A stretch of 64,000 bases of DNA from Melastoma dodecandrum (lineage: Eukaryota; Streptophyta; Magnoliopsida; Myrtales; Melastomataceae): positions 6,448,001-6,512,000 of the forward strand of contig JARUPY010000396.1 in assembly GCA_029817715.1 (NCBI GenBank). Direction: 5' to 3'. The position numbers and the translations under genes are program-made. Every line of letters starts with the position of its first letter. Positions within the stretch are counted from its first letter, which is position 1. Positions 21,803-35,311 of this stretch are shown here, one piece after another. The notes beneath the pieces were generated by a model. It did not search any database. It was not told the origin of the DNA and saw nothing but the letters and a program-made list of their open reading frames with translations.

Positions 21803-24367
21803 TTCCTCGACGAGAAGAGATGTTCGTGTAATCAAGTCAAACACGGGGTGGAAGTTTCAAGCAATTTACCCTCAAAACCGTCGGATAATATTACATCACA
21901 AGTACGACAATAAGATTTGTTCTTACCAAGGCGTAGTAGAGACTTGACCAACATCTGGTCCAGAAAGGTCGTACGTTCGATAAAAGTGTCCCCCCTAAAG
22001 GGCTAAATGGTAGTTTTCGTGTCCTTTCTTTTCCTCCACCTGACAAATCTTTTAATGTAAGATCTCCATTCGGTCCCTTCCATCTTTTTAACGTTGAGGA
22101 TTGACTGAATGAAATGTAAAAGTGAGGAAGAAGAGTCCTTTGGATTTCGTTTCTCAGACATGTTGATTTTCTTCTGTTCTTACAACTTGGTGTCATGTCA
22201 GTTTTTGCGTCGTCCCTCCAACCATCCCCACGTATAAATAATTACTTTTGGTGTGGTGTGATGTTGCCGACCTGCCATGCAGGCGTTGGTTGGTTCGTAT
22301 CCAATATTTTGACAAATGAGTGTGTAGGCAGTGGGGGTGGACGAGCAAGTGATGTGGTTTGATCATAACTTATAATATTTGCTTCGATTCCTCCACCAAT
22401 GAAACCCAGGACATAATTAAGTCAAGAGGGTTAGAGAAGTAGTAGTAAAGTAATGGTTTTTGTTTTATGAAATTGTATAAGGCTGCCTACCTCACCTACC
22501 ATCATCATTCATTACAAGCACAAACTCGGCGAGAACAATATTAATCCCTCGGGGAGGTCAACTCGACCCAACTCAATCATGACTGGTAAAGGGACGATCA
22601 CAGGGGTTTAGCTTTCTGGGGATGTGATTAAAAGGGTAAAAAGGCAAGCGGAAGAAGAGGACTGTTCTGCCAACTTGGGAAATGTGTGTGTTGGGTGAAG
22701 ATTGATGACATCAAAAGTTTACCCACGACCAGGCGCACCTCCTCCTACTTTTATTGCACTAAGACAAAAAGCATACACTTGAAAAAAAAAAATCATCTCT
22801 TCATGCACACGTGATGGTGGGTGTGTGTTAGGCTTCTAATGACAGGGCTAAGTCCTTCCACAATTCCTTGTTAAGGTAGCCTAAAACTCTGGTCTCGACG
22901 AAAGAGCGATAAGAATTGGGCCAATCCGTAGAGACAAATAGTTTGTTTGTCGTGGACGGCCGACGTAGGCCCATAACCTACGGACCAGCCCGGCTTCTAC
23001 TTGCATCTCTAGACAGTCTCTTGCCTGAGATTAACAAAGTACAACCTTTACCAAATTGTGTGGTTCAAACTTCAAACCTAACAGCTTGCTCATTAGTAAT
23101 GTTAGAAAACACCCCCACCCCCCAACCATCATAAACTCTAAGTCCTCAAAATGTTAAGACTCGGTTTGTGACTAAAGAGACTCGTGAAAATTATAAAAAA
23201 TCGAGGCCATAAATCCTTGTACGAACTTGAATGTATCTTTTATATTCAATGACTGGCAGGTGGGAAAACAATCCAAATGAATGGGGTTTGTTTGACATCT
23301 GTAAGGAAATCCAACTCAAGGGTGTTTCGTCGCGGCCGCTTGTATGTCTCGAAATTTCCAGCTAAGGATGCAATTATCGGCAGGGTGGGGGTCTTCCCAC
23401 TGCATGTTCCCATTAACACTACAAGGTACAGTCACCACCACTCCCACGTTGTCTTTTCGTTAGTCTAGCGAATACCAACAAATAGTATTTCCAAGGTTCA
23501 TATGAATACGAAAGAAGATTGCCCAAGCAACAACGACCAACCAAGCCAAGGCAGAGCAGCGCATTCACTTCCTCTGGACTCACGATGTCTCCCCCGATGT
23601 CGTCGAGAACAGAACAGAACAGAACAGAACGTCTCTGTCCGACGCGGCAGGAAATGTCCCGAAAGCTCGAACCGCTTCTTATGTCATGAAATACAAAAGT
23701 GAAATCGTCGTCGTATCATTTCTGGGTCGCTTTGATGCTAACACACGTCACGCACACAGCAATCATCGACAAGGTTGAGTATTTCATAATATTTCTATAT
23801 TTTGTTTTCCTTGTCGGCTTTGCCCGATTTCGGTGACGACTTCTGGATTTCGGAAAACTTGAAAAGAATATTCTTTTGTCAAATTCCATTGTTTCTTTCT
23901 TTTTGTTCGTGGTTGGCGGTTCTTTCTTGAATTCATTATTTGTTTTTTTTTTGTTTTGATTAATTTTGTGGGTCCAATTTTTTATTCTCAGCTGTTTCCG
24001 TCTTCTTCTTCATCTACTCTTCTCACCTCTCCCTCGTCTTTCTTGCCAGATTTCCGCGTCCAAATCATCGTTCTAGGAATTGGGATTTTTAAGGTTGTCG
24101 TGTTGAGGTAGAAAGGACGAACCTTTTCCCCCCTTGCTATCCTCTGTCCGATTCGTCGATCTGGGTAGCGTTGTTTTCTCTGCTTCGATTGCTACTGAAC
24201 TGGGTTTTTTCGTTGGACTTCGATGAGTTATCGATCCATTGTGGTTTGAGGTCGGTCGTGGAAGGGATGATTCCTCACAATCTTTTATTTTCCGATGGGG
24301 GAATCGTTGTGGCGTCTGAATTGATGTTGTAGTTAGTGGGTGTAGACGTTTAGAGAAGTTGGAGAAG
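21803..24367. other. Spacer and leader of the PAH gene
   Basis: No gene recognised in 21,803-23,700. A pentanucleotide microsatellite (GAACA, about five copies) lies at 23,610-23,632. From about 23,980 the sequence is pyrimidine-rich like a 5' untranslated leader and contains two short upstream frames, listed separately. Confidence 0.4.
24223..24332 (+). promoter_or_regulatory. Two upstream open reading frames before PAH
   Basis: ATG at 24223 opens an 8-codon frame ending TGA at 24249. ATG at 24267 opens a 21-codon frame ending TAG at 24332, 35 bases before the PAH start at 24368. If this region is in the mature leader, both would lower initiation at the main start. Transcript structure is inferred, not seen. 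Confidence 0.4.
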
Positions 24368-27300
24368 ATGTATGCGGTCGGAAGGATCCGAAGCTATATC
24401 ACGCAGGGCGTGTCGACGGTTTCCGGTCCCTTCCATCCTTTTGGTGGTGCGGTCGATATTATCGTTGTGGAGCAGCCTGATGGTAGCTTCAAGTCTTCTC
24501 CGTGGTATGTTAGGTTTGGGAAGTTCCAGGGTGTATTGAAGGTGAAGGAGAAAATAGTTAATATCAATGTTAATGGACTCGAGGCTGATATCCACATGTA
24601 TTTGGATCAAAGAGGAGAAGCTTACTTCCTTCGGGAAGCAGAGAATGATGGGGAAGAATCAGAGTTGTATGGTTCCTCCTCGTCTTCTTGCGATGAAACT
24701 GACAGGATGGTTGACCGGAGGCCGTTGAAGTCAAACAGTTTCAATCTCAAGTCCAATGTCTCAGATTCGAATGAGTTTAGTAGTACGAAGATCATAGAGC
24801 GGACAAACTCACGAAGGTCGAGAATCTTGGGGCTTGTTTTTGGAAGGAGGTCGATGAAGGCTGTGGCTGATAGCTTTGGGGTGAAGGATGGTGACCCCGG
24901 GGTAGATAGAGTGGATTCATTGGAGCGTGCTGAGATCGCCGCTGACCTTTTGGAAATGAGGTGGTCTACCAACATTCCTGCTAAGAACTACCAGAAAGGT
25001 GGGGGTTCGAGGTTCGGTGCTTCCACTACATTGGAGTCTGTGAGTAAGGTTGATGAGGTTGTGGCGTCTTTTGACGGTAACAGTGTTGCACCAACTTATT
25101 TGGATGAGTCTGTTGAGACCACTTTGAAGAACGATGGAGCATCAGAAGTAGCTAATAACTCAGGGGAAATAGACGTGAATGCCCGATTCCTTGAGAATAA
25201 GGAAAGTAACGTGTCTGTTGGCGAAGCCGACAATACCAGAAGACATGATGAAGTCTCTGCCAAAAAGGTGACAATCTCGGAGGCCCATGGTGGGGTGATG
25301 TGTGATGTGATTAGTGGCTATGAAGAGCATGTTGGAGACGGTGTTAGTCAGGAGGAAGATTCAACTGTGGTAATCGCCGAAGAAACAGGCCTCGTTTTGG
25401 CGACTCCTGATGTGGTTGAATTTGAAGAAAGTGAAACTACTGCATTTAATGAACACTGTCCAGATAAAATAGACTCAGATTTTGTTGACGGCGACTATCC
25501 CAGTGGAAAGTCCTTAATTCCGCAATTGCAAGGTCTGGAATTTCACGAAAGAGTGGATCCTGCTTTTGAGGCGGATGAAATTTCGCTCAAGGTCTCGGAG
25601 GTAAAGACGTGGTTATATCCTCAGGTAAAACTTAATATATTGGTATATGTCAAATTGCTTCATTAGTTGCAAATGTTTATCAGCTCAACAGTGTTGACTT
25701 TGAGATATTGCTGTTCCACATCCTAATACCGTATTACCGACCTGATCTCGGCGTACTCTTTGTTTGTGTCATTAAGAATGTAGCCTAATTTCTTTTTGTT
25801 TTCTCGAATATCAGGGAGAAACCATCCGACTTCAAAAAGGGAATTGGGACATTGATAGTCAGCATTGTGATTCTCAAGCAGCATCTTTTGGTCTTAGTCT
25901 ACATGATCTTCGAGTTGAAGATCCCACTGAAACCGAGTGTTCCTTTCTTAGGGCATCGTACACAGTGAAAGAGGCGGAGCCTGAGAGCATAAGCTGCATG
26001 TCAGGACCAACCGAGGCGAGTTGCTTTGCTTCTGATGTGAATCTCTCCAAGGACGACGTCAGCAAGGAGCTTCAATCAACTGCTTTTGATTCTTCTAGTC
26101 CTGAAAATAATGGTGTGGACAATCACTTCTCTAAATCTCCAAGTGCTCAATCCCAAGACAGTTCAGAAGATGAACAGTTTGAGTTCAGCGACATCGATGG
26201 ACATAGACCTAGTAAGTCTGGGATTGCCAGGACGGCTTCTACGGAGTCTGTGAATCAGGGGACTCCTCTCCCAGTAGTTATGCGATCTTCTGGACAAACT
26301 GATGCTAGCGATCAGGAGAGTTCAACTGAAGATGAGGACTTGAGAGAGAAGCGAGAGAACATATCTGGGGCTATTAACATCATTACAGGTCCAACTATTG
26401 TCAGTGAAGAAGGCATGAGGCTAGCTGAATCGTTGCCCGATTTGAGGTCACAGCATGGAAGTTTTGAATCTTGTGGACCTGACCATCTTCTGGCACACTC
26501 ACTAGACTCGAACTACAAACCCTTAGAATTTTCAGTGCACCGCAAAGATGGCATGAGCTATGTAAAGTCTGATAATGTTGAGATGGAAGTGAAGGGCCCG
26601 GGAGAGGTCAGCACTAGTGATAACCATGATCTGACTTACAAAAAACTGGAGTCACTTGATCCCTCCGTTGGTAAGAGGATGCCCTTTTACATGATGTCTG
26701 TCTGCTCTACATGTGACGAAATGAATTTCTGTTGTTTCTCTTAAACCGAATTACACGTCAGAGAACATGCTTTCAAGTTCGTATTCACCATTTGGTTGGA
26801 AAATTTTGCTTGCAATTGAGTAATGACATATGTAATGTAGCAATAAGCTTTGACTTAAATTTTTCCAAAAGCATATATTTGCTTCTTAACAAACAGCAAG
26901 AAGTGACGTTTCTTGTACTTTTGGCAGAGATATCGCTTTGCAGACACCTCTTATATGAGGGGATGGGATCTGAAGCTGCTTCCCGAGTATTTAATGCTGC
27001 GAAGCTGGATATTGACAGCTTTTCTTCTTTAGGGCCTTCCGTTGTGAATGACGATAGGCTTGTTGTTCGACTTCGTGGTCAGTACTTCCCGTGGGATGCT
27101 GCTTCTCCAATAGCATTGGGAATGGTGTCATTTGGAAGCGATGAGATATTTGAGCCGAAAGGCATGATAGCTGTGGATAAGAATGAGAGAACAGTAGAAA
27201 GTGTGCCATCGAAAGCCATAGTTCCTGCAGGTGTGCCATCAAAAGCCATAGTACCTGCAGGTGGAAACTGGAGATGGCCTTTCTCATTCAACCAGGCTCG

Positions 27301-29967
27301 ATCACGAAAAGTCATGAATGATGGCAGAAATGTTTTTGGGAGAGCTAAGAGCATGGATGATAGATCTCTGCTGACAGCAAACGCCAAAAGGATGGTGCGG
27401 ACGACGACGCCTACTTCAGAACAGTTAGCATCCTTGAATCTGAAGGAAGGGTGCAACTCTATTACCTTCTCGTTCTGTACTTCAATGCTTGGGAGGCAGC
27501 AGGTTCGTTGCAGCCTTTTCTTTCTTAAGCCATGGTTATGTAACATAATGTGCTCGACATTTATTTGTTGCCCGCTCAATGAATCGTACTATGTTGACAT
27601 GGTCTTGTACCATATCCAACAGGTTGATGCCCGGATTTTTCTGTGGAAGTGGAACACCAAGGTTATCATCTCAGATGTTGACGGGACCATTACCAAGTAA
27701 GACTTTTGTTTGTGTCATGTAAATATGTTTAGGAACTGCCAATTTTTGTGAGACTAAAATTTTTACTGCTGTAGTTTCCGGCCATCTAGGACGACAATAT
27801 AAGTTTAAACATGGAAAATGCTGCAACTAATCTTGTCAGAATTGTTAAAGATGTCGCTAGATGCAATGTGAGGTTTTCACATTTCTTAAGATGAACCGGA
27901 AGGTACTGCTTACTTTTGAGTAGTAGTGGGAGAGCTATTTGACATGCATTTTTGCATTCATTCAAACATCAAAAGGATTTGGGATATGCTTCAAAGCTGG
28001 GATGCATTAGTTTTCCCCTTGATGATTGCCGAATGACATGTCCCTAACATCAATTTCTGTTTCACAGAACTATAAATTGTTGCTTTGCCTCATGTAAGTG
28101 TTGAATTGAAATTATGAAATGAGAACATTTTGGCTGATATGTCTAAGCGTCAACCGTGTTCCATACTTTTTCTTTGTCAGAACTTTTGGGTCTTCTGGAA
28201 AATTGGTTGTTCTCTTTATCATAACTGTAGAATCTAGAGCGGAAATTTCTTTCCAACTAAGAAGATAATTTTTCCCCAAGATTTGGCCATTCTGCACACT
28301 ATTCCCCTTCCCTAAAAACTTTAGTCACCTAAGTATGTTTTATGCCTAGTGTAACAATTTGTTTTGCTACAGGTCTGACGTCTTGGGTCAGTTCATGCCT
28401 TTTGTTGGAATGGATTGGTCACAGACAGGGGTTGCACATTTATATTCTGCCATAAAGGTTAGTTTTAATGATTTGTTACCCTGACTGTATGAATGTTACA
28501 GCAACACGAAGTAGAGCCGTTGATTTTCAGATTATCATCGACATTGTTGTGCTTCTGAATTTTGTTAATGCGTTTAATTTGAGTCAATTCTCAAGGCTTG
28601 ACCTAGGCAGAGTTTGTTTTACTGAAATTTGTGAATAAGAATTACGTAACACAATCACTATGGTACTCCTGAGTGGTATTAAGTGGGATTAATACATGAA
28701 ATCACTGCTTTTTTATTCATTCACTATGGTACTCCTGGAATGTTAATTCATTCACTTCCTTTTACAGGAAAATGGCTATCAGTTGCTTTTCCTCAGTGCG
28801 CGTGCGATTTCTCAGGCTTATCAGACCAGACAATTTTTGTTCAACCTTAAACAGGTAGAATGTTTTTAATGTGCTGATTGCGCTCAATATTAATAGATTA
28901 ATGTTACAAGAAGTTTTTCTTACCATGCTTACTTTCACATATTCATAGGATGGGAAGTCATTGCCAGATGGGCCAGTCGTAATTTCTCCTGATGGACTTT
29001 TCCCATCTTTGTTTCGAGAAGGTACCTAGCTGAAGCTATTAATTTGGTATCGAGTCCTTCAGGTGACTGATAACTGAATGGAATATGGGTTCGACAACCT
29101 TTTTTCGCTCAGTTCAAAGTAGTTAAAGTATAGTTGGTTGTGCTAACATTTGGGCTGAAAAAGTACTTTGTCATTTTGACAGTTATAAGAAGGGCTCCTC
29201 ATGAGTTTAAAATAGCAACTTTGCAGGTTAGTCCATGGGATCTTTATTCTTTTCTGTAGATTTCCCTTTCTTCAAGTTGAGGCTGCAAAATCGATCATAA
29301 TTTATACATTTTTCTTGTCCCAGTTGATATCCATTTGTAGGGTTTTAAAACCCATTTTCGATAGGCCAAAATGGATTGAAATGCTTTCACAGTCCAAGAA
29401 TGACGGAAGACAATATGGGCTGCAGAACCTTGCTGACCTTCTTATTGTTATTTTTCCCACCTACAGGATATCAAGGATTTATTTCCAGCAGACCACAACC
29501 CGTTTTATGCTGGCTTTGGAAACAGGAACACTGACGAAATCAGTTATCTTAAAGTTGGCATCCCTAAAGGAAAGATTTTCACGATAAATCCAAAGGTAAG
29601 GGATCTGATCATGCTTTCACGAGTCATCATCTAAACCATAACCAATCAGCTCTGTAGAGACCACTCAGAAGTCAGCAGTTTGTAACGAGAAGTCTTCTCT
29701 CCAGGGGGAGATAGCTGTTAACAAACACATTAACACGAGATCTTATACCACCCTTCATGCTCTTGTGAATGGGATGTTCCCACCAATTACCTCATTTGAG
29801 CAGGTTCGCATACGTTTTTTGATTGATTCATTAGGTCAATGGAGAAGTGCTTCTGCAAAGCAGGTCCGAGTCCCATCTACTTCTGACAATTATCTCTTTG
29901 ATGGTCACAGGAAGATTTTAATTCGTGGAACTATTGGAAACTACCACCTCCCGATATTGATGTTTGA
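24368..29967 (+). CDS. PAH: Phosphatidate phosphatase PAH (plant lipin)
   Basis: Eleven exons (24368-25624, 25815-26670, 26928-27502, 27623-27696, 28373-28457, 28768-28854, 28949-29021, 29183-29226, 29467-29595, 29705-29803, 29911-29967) all join in phase to 1,111 aa. The enzyme converts phosphatidate to diacylglycerol at the ER surface, controlling membrane lipid synthesis and the galactolipid response to phosphate starvation. The N-LIP domain is at the start ([15 protein letters not shown]...[15 protein letters not shown]). The C-terminal LNS2/HAD domain has the catalytic DVDGT (Asp914, Asp916) followed by [26 protein letters not shown] and [19 protein letters not shown]. The middle third is acidic and Ser-rich, as expected for a phosphorylated linker. 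A 30-base tandem duplication in exon 3 repeats [13 protein letters not shown]1 versus PAH2 cannot be decided by eye. Confidence 0.95.
27209..27268 (+). repeat. 30-bp tandem duplication within PAH exon 3
   Basis: Two near-identical 30-base units starting GTGCCATCGAAAGCC and GTGCCATCAAAAGCC encode [10 protein letters not shown] twice, in frame, shortly before the conserved GNWRWPF. The copies differ at about two bases, so the duplication is recent. Confidence 0.8.
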
Positions 29968-30710
29968 GAAATCTCCCTGAAGATCAGCGACCCACCCGCA
30001 TCTCACTAAATGAAAAAGTCCAACTCAGTGCTCACATCATCTCTGGAATTCCTGGAAGCCAAGGCTTCCAGCCACGAACCTTACGCAACTCCTGGTACTT
30101 AACATTTGATCCAAGCTGCTTTTATCAGTCACGACTATATTTGGAATCTGCTATCCCGTGCTGCATCCTGTGCTTGCATTCGTAGGTTGTGTCTGATGCC
30201 GTGGCTGAGCTGCGATAATTTTCGCTGCCGGGAAGGTAAATTCATAGTCTGTAGGAGGAAGTTTCTGTGTCCTGAAATCTGGAAACATGTTATGTGTACA
30301 GTCCCCACGAACACTTCACCCCTTGGATCATTTCCCGGTGAAAGGAAGATAAATATAGGCATGTATAGTTTTTACAGATGTGGATGAAAAAGCTATTGTT
30401 AGAAGAAAAAAAAAAGACGGACTTGATTGCTCATGCCATAAATGTGAAACTACTACGAAAATTTTGTAGTAGGTAGTCCAAAACGACGCCAGTCGGGGAG
30501 CTCGGGTCCGGCTTGCCTTCTTCGTAAACAAGCATGATGCATGATGCATGAAGCCAGAGGAAAAATAGTTACGAGAGAAATGCACAGCTTCACCTCTGAA
30601 GTTTCCAAGTCTTCAGCTTTTTAGGTGTATCTAATCCACAAAAACAGACTTCCAAACAAAGAAAGCAGGAAACCGGAAACACAGCGGAAAGCCGGGCACG
30701 AACGCCCTTT

Positions 30711-30998
30711 TCAAAAGGTGACGATCTTCACTCCCAGCGTCCGCTGCGCGAACTCGACGAGGTTGTTCATCTCGACGTCGTCGATGAACCCGTTCCCGTC
30801 GGCGTCCGCGTCGTTAACGGCGCGCCTGTGCTTCCACGTCGAGAACCATCCCCCGGTGAAGCGGACAGCGTCCTGAAGCTCCTCCCTGCTGATCTTGCCA
30901 TCCCTGTCGGAATCAAACTTCTTCAACCAACGCTTGAACTCCTCCACGGTCATTTCCCTGCCGCCATCTTTGGATAACCCCCGCGTCTTGATCGCCAT
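30711..30998 (-). CDS. Small EF-hand calcium-binding protein
   Basis: Single exon, 95 aa, starting MAIKTRGLSKDGG. It has two loops: DSDRDGKISREE (all calcium ligands present, Glu at position 12) and DADADGNGFIDDVE (ligands present, with Asp at position 12 and Glu two later). EF-hand pairs like this are small calcium sensors; targets and location are unknown. The frame is open upstream to a TTG, but ATG 30998 is the first ATG and lies about 80 bases after a TATA box. It is convergent with PAH, whose stop is 743 bases away. I cannot assign a named subfamily. Confidence 0.8.
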   Translation of the reverse strand: MAIKTRGLSKDGGREMTVEEFKRWLKKFDSDRDGKISREELQDAVRFTGGWFSTWKHRRAVNDADADGNGFIDDVEMNNLVEFAQRTLGVKIVTF

Positions 30999-31078
30999 GA
31001 GCCTCACCCCGACCGACCGAGGAGGACTCAACCCAAGTTATCTGCAACCTTGAGGGATGCACACCTTCCCTCCTCCCC

Positions 31079-31085
31079 ATTTATA
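31079..31085 (-). promoter_or_regulatory. TATA box of the EF-hand gene
   Basis: On the minus strand TATAAAT lies about 80 bases before the ATG at 30998. The rest of the 1.9-kb divergent spacer to GUX (to 32,945) is AT-rich, with a short CT repeat at about 32,108-32,123, and shows no gene. Confidence 0.55.
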
Positions 31086-32945
31086 CTAGTCTTACACAAA
31101 AATGTGGCGCGGCCCCCATCAACTTGCTGGAGAATCCGATTCAGTTTTAAGTGGGGGAGACAGATGCCCACCACTTCTTCCACGTATCTTTGAATTGTCA
31201 AATCGTGAGCTTTTTCCCCGCTTTCTTGCATGAATCGTAATTTTTCCATCGAGAAAAGGGGGGGAATACGATTCACGTATTATTATTATTATTATGACGA
31301 TCCATTTTTCACGTGAAAATGGTCGGTCAAAATTTTAGATGAAGGAAGCAAACATTTCCTTGGGGGGTAGAGTTGCGGTGTTTTGGTGGTGTTGAAAGGT
31401 ACACCTTACTAGTCACGAACAAATTATTCATGCGTATTAGTTGAAAAATTAATTTAAAAAATAATATTCCCTCCCAAAAAAAAAAAAAACCAAAAGAAAC
31501 CCCAACATTTTTTTCACCTAATAATAATAACTCCAACCAAAATCATTATCATCGTAATCATATAGTCACCCATCCCGTTGACATTCAATACCCAAAATTT
31601 ACCCATGAAGAAAAGACACAGTCCATACCATATGGCAGAGAAAAACGATGTGGCAAGGGAAAACAATATATTTAAGGTAATACTCGGGGGAGTCGTGCTC
31701 GTGACGTGCTCCAAAACTTACACCCCCCAACATTCAATATTTGTTTCTTCTCTGTTAAGGAGAACAAATCATGGCAGTGCCGTCCACGAAATGAAAGGGA
31801 GGAGGAGGAGGGAAATCATTGCAAAATATGCTTCGTTTTTTTATCCTCTTATTTATTTTTGTGCGAATCGGATTGCTTGGTTGCGTATAAAAAAAGCGAC
31901 CACCCTCTCTATCCATTCACGGGACAAACATTTCCCTAACGAAGTCGACGCCACAACCACATTTTTTTGTTTTACGTGTTTGGTTTGGTTGGCCTCCCCC
32001 CTTCAACTCCTCCAAATAAAATGAATTTCTCTGTACATTTTCATTTCTCTATTCATTATCTCACTCTAATGCGACATTTTATACCTTCCAAATCAATCGG
32101 ATCCCACTCTCTCTCTCTCTCCCTCCGCGTCCGGCCCGGCCCTCCAGATTATAATTTGTATAACTTTGCCCATTTCGGCGGGTGAGTATTTTTCTTCTTT
32201 TCTATATTAAACAAATCGGAAGTCCAACTTATCATCGTCATTATTATTATTGTTATGATCGTTCGTGTCTTGTAGATGTTGTTAATTAAAATACTAAGGA
32301 CGTGGGAATTAGTGACCACCATAAAATAATAACCGGCCAAATTTTATCACGAAGTTCAGAGCTTTGCTGCATTTCCTTTCACACCATACACCATTTGAAT
32401 GTAATTTAAATAATTTTTTTTTTCTTATAAGATCAAATGTCTTCAAGTTAATGTCGATTTGTGAAGAGACATAGATGGTGGATTGGGGGTAGAAAAGAAA
32501 CAATGACCATAGTAGCATCGCAATGTTTAAGGACGAATGACAAATGGAAATAATATCACCTCCAACTACCTATGGAAACAAGACAAGGGCAACAAGCATA
32601 GCATTTGACCGGGTTTCTTCTCCCCAAGCAAAGCGATTACTAAGTAAAAACCTAGAGGGCCATGGGAATTGGACACTTGGGTCTCTCCTGTTGATTGATT
32701 CTCAAAGAGTTCTGTTATTTTTTTCTTACTTAATTTTCCCAATTTACTCTAATCACTCTCACTAATCAACCTTTCACGACCACCCACCCCCCGGGGGGCT
32801 TATAAGTCACCTTTACTTTTCCCTTGTAGAAAATAATGTTGTCCCAAACACTGGACAAGGCCGGTCAGTTCTATAATATAACATAAAGTTTTTGTAATAA
32901 GAGAGGTGACCAAACCCCCGCGGGTTGCGGCCATCATCACCAAGG

Positions 32946-35311
32946 ATGAGCGAGGGCATCGTCGGCGGCTTCCAGAGGACGATGAAGGCCTCGGCCGCCG
33001 CCCTTTCCAAGGCTTCCCTGATCAGGATCGACGTCGTGTTCCTCGCTTTGTTCTTGACCGTTCTCGTGGCCCTAGTCCTCCGTCCTCCCTCGTCTGTCGT
33101 CGAGAGTTACGGGGCGTCGTCCCTCGTCCGCTGCTCTTTGAATGAATGCCATCACAAGGTAAGGTGAGGTTACTCGCTGTAGCTTTTCTGGTGCCGGTTT
33201 CGTGAAGCCCCGACAATGTTTTGGATCCTTTTGGTTGAAATTGCTTTGTGTTTAGGGGGACGCGGGGGTTAAGATGAAGGTGGTGTTGGAAGAGGCAGGG
33301 GATGATCAGGGGCGCACGAGGTCCGGCCTGGGGAATGGAGAGAAGATCGAGACCCCGAGCTTCCTCAAGGACATTGTCGGAGAGACGGGGACTGCCAAGA
33401 TAGGGGTGATGAACATGGACGGGGACGACCTTAGTGAATGGGGGTCGTATGGGGAGACGATCCCGATCCGGTTCGACCAGGTATCAGAGCTATTCGAGTG
33501 GAAGGACCTGTTCCCGGAGTGGATCGACGAGGAGGAAGAGAGCGACGTTCCCCTGTGCCCCGAAATCCCGTTCCCGAACTTCGACGAGTACCCGGAGATG
33601 GACCTGATCGTCGCAAAGCTGCCGTGCAAGTACCCGGAAACAGGGTGGAACAGAGACCTATTCAGGCTACAGGTGCACCTGGCGGCTGCCAGGGTGGCGG
33701 TCGAGAAGGGGAAGAAGAAGCACGGCCACAACAGCGGCAATGGCTCCTCGGGAAGGAGGACGGGGAAGGTGGTGGTGCTTAGCAAGTGTAGGCCGATGCC
33801 TGAGATACTCCGGTGCGACGACCTGGCGAGGAAGAAGAACGACTGGTGGTACTACGAGGTCGACGTGGCAAGGCTCGAACAGAAGGTGTCGCTGCCGGTT
33901 GGATCTTGCCGGTTGTCGCTCCCGTTATGGGGTCAAGGTGCGTTGTGTTCCTTCATCCATTCATAAATCATCATTAGCATTGGAAACGCACATTACAATT
34001 AATAATTACGGCAATATAATAACAAAGGGAATAGGTCGGGATTAGGAGATTAATTGACAAAAGTGGTGGTAGTGATGGGGAGTTAGCTGGGGTTGGACTT
34101 GGTTTGATTGATTGATTGCATCAACTTCTCCCCTAAAATCCCAACTCCCCAATTGACTCAAGATGATAAGTTCAGCTGTGAGTTGGTTTGATTTGAGGCA
34201 GTCTATGTTCAAAATGTTTAGGGCGTTGAAATTTGGGGAGGAGTATATACGAAAGAAGGCTATGTGATCGTGATGTACAGGGCAAGCAAAATTTGTGTCG
34301 AAGCTTACGAATGTCGTTCTCAGGATTTGGTGTTTTTCTTGGTCATGTGATGAAACAGAGATCAACGAAGTATACGACTTGTCCAACATCCTCTCGGCCA
34401 CCAAGACCGTCCGCCGGGAGGCCTACGCCACCGTCCTCCACTCGTCCGAGAGCTACGTGTGCGGCGCCATCACCCTTGCGAGGAGTCTTCTCGCCACGGG
34501 GACGAAGCGAGACCTCGTCCTCCTGCTGGATGCGTCCATCTCCCAGCCCAAGCGAGATGCCCTCACCGCAGCTGGCTGGAGGCTGCGCCTGATCTCCCGA
34601 ATTCGTAACCCCAAGGCTGAACGCTACTCGTACAACGAGTACAACTACTCCAAGTTCCGCCTCTGGCAGCTCACCGACTACGACAAGGTCATATTCATCG
34701 ATGCGGACATCCTCGTCCTCCGAAACCTCGACCTGCTCTTCCACTTCCCCCAGATGTCGGCCGTCGGCAACGACAACTCGATATTCAACTCCGGGATCAT
34801 GGTCCTCGAGCCTTCCAACTGCACGTTCAAGCTCCTCATGAACTCCCGGGGCGAGATCGTCTCCTACAACGGCGGCGACCAGGGTTACTTGAACGAGATC
34901 TTCGTGTGGTGGCATCGGCTGCCAAGGAGGGTGAACTTCCTCAAGAACTACTGGTCCAACACGACCGCAGAACGTAGTGTCAAGGACCAGCTGTTCGGCT
35001 CCGACCCCCCAAAGCTGTATGGGATCCATTACCTGGGGTGGAAGCCTTGGCTATGCTACCGCGACTACGACTGCAACTGGGACGTGGAGGACAGCAGGGT
35101 GTACGCGAGCGATGTCGCGCACGCGAGGTGGTGGAGGTTCGCGGACGAGGCTATGGACGACAAGCTGAGGACGTTCTGCGGGCTGACGTTGCAGAGGAGG
35201 ACGGAGTTGAACTGGGAGCGGCGGAAGGCGCGGTTGATGAAGTCCGGGGACGGGCATTGGAAGATCAACGTCACCGATCCGAGGCGGCTCAAGTCAAATC
35301 TAGTCGGTTGA
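32946..35311 (+). CDS. GUX: UDP-glucuronate:xylan alpha-glucuronosyltransferase (GUX, GT8 family)
   Basis: Three exons (32946-33158, 33256-33937, 34359-35311) join in phase to 615 aa, typical for GUX. These Golgi type II membrane enzymes add glucuronic acid side chains to xylan in plant cell walls. A single hydrophobic anchor (VVFLALFLTVLVALVL) follows a short cytosolic tail. The stem and family region of exon 2 includes WYYEVDVARLEQKVSLPVGSC and LPLWGQ. The GT8 catalytic domain in exon 3 has REAYATVLHSSESYVCGAI, the metal-binding DAD in FIDADILVL (Asp413, Asp415), FNSGIMVLEPS, GGDQGYLNEIF and HYLGWKPWLCYRDYDCNW. All expected motifs are intact. Exons 2 and 3 are GC-rich compared with flanking DNA, so shadow frames appear on the other strand. 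Confidence 0.93.

Noticed and set aside
30999..31031. Longer start (TTG at 31031) for the EF-hand protein
   Set aside because: No ATG; the ATG at 30998 lies at a normal distance from the TATA box.
32925..32945. Earlier start for GUX upstream of 32946
   Set aside because: The longer frame begins at a non-ATG codon; ATG 32946 (MSEGIVGGFQ) gives a short cytosolic tail before the anchor as expected.
34343..35029. 228-codon minus-strand frame opposite GUX
   Set aside because: Shadow of the GC-rich GUX exon 3; it has no family resemblance, whereas the plus frame has all GT8 motifs.
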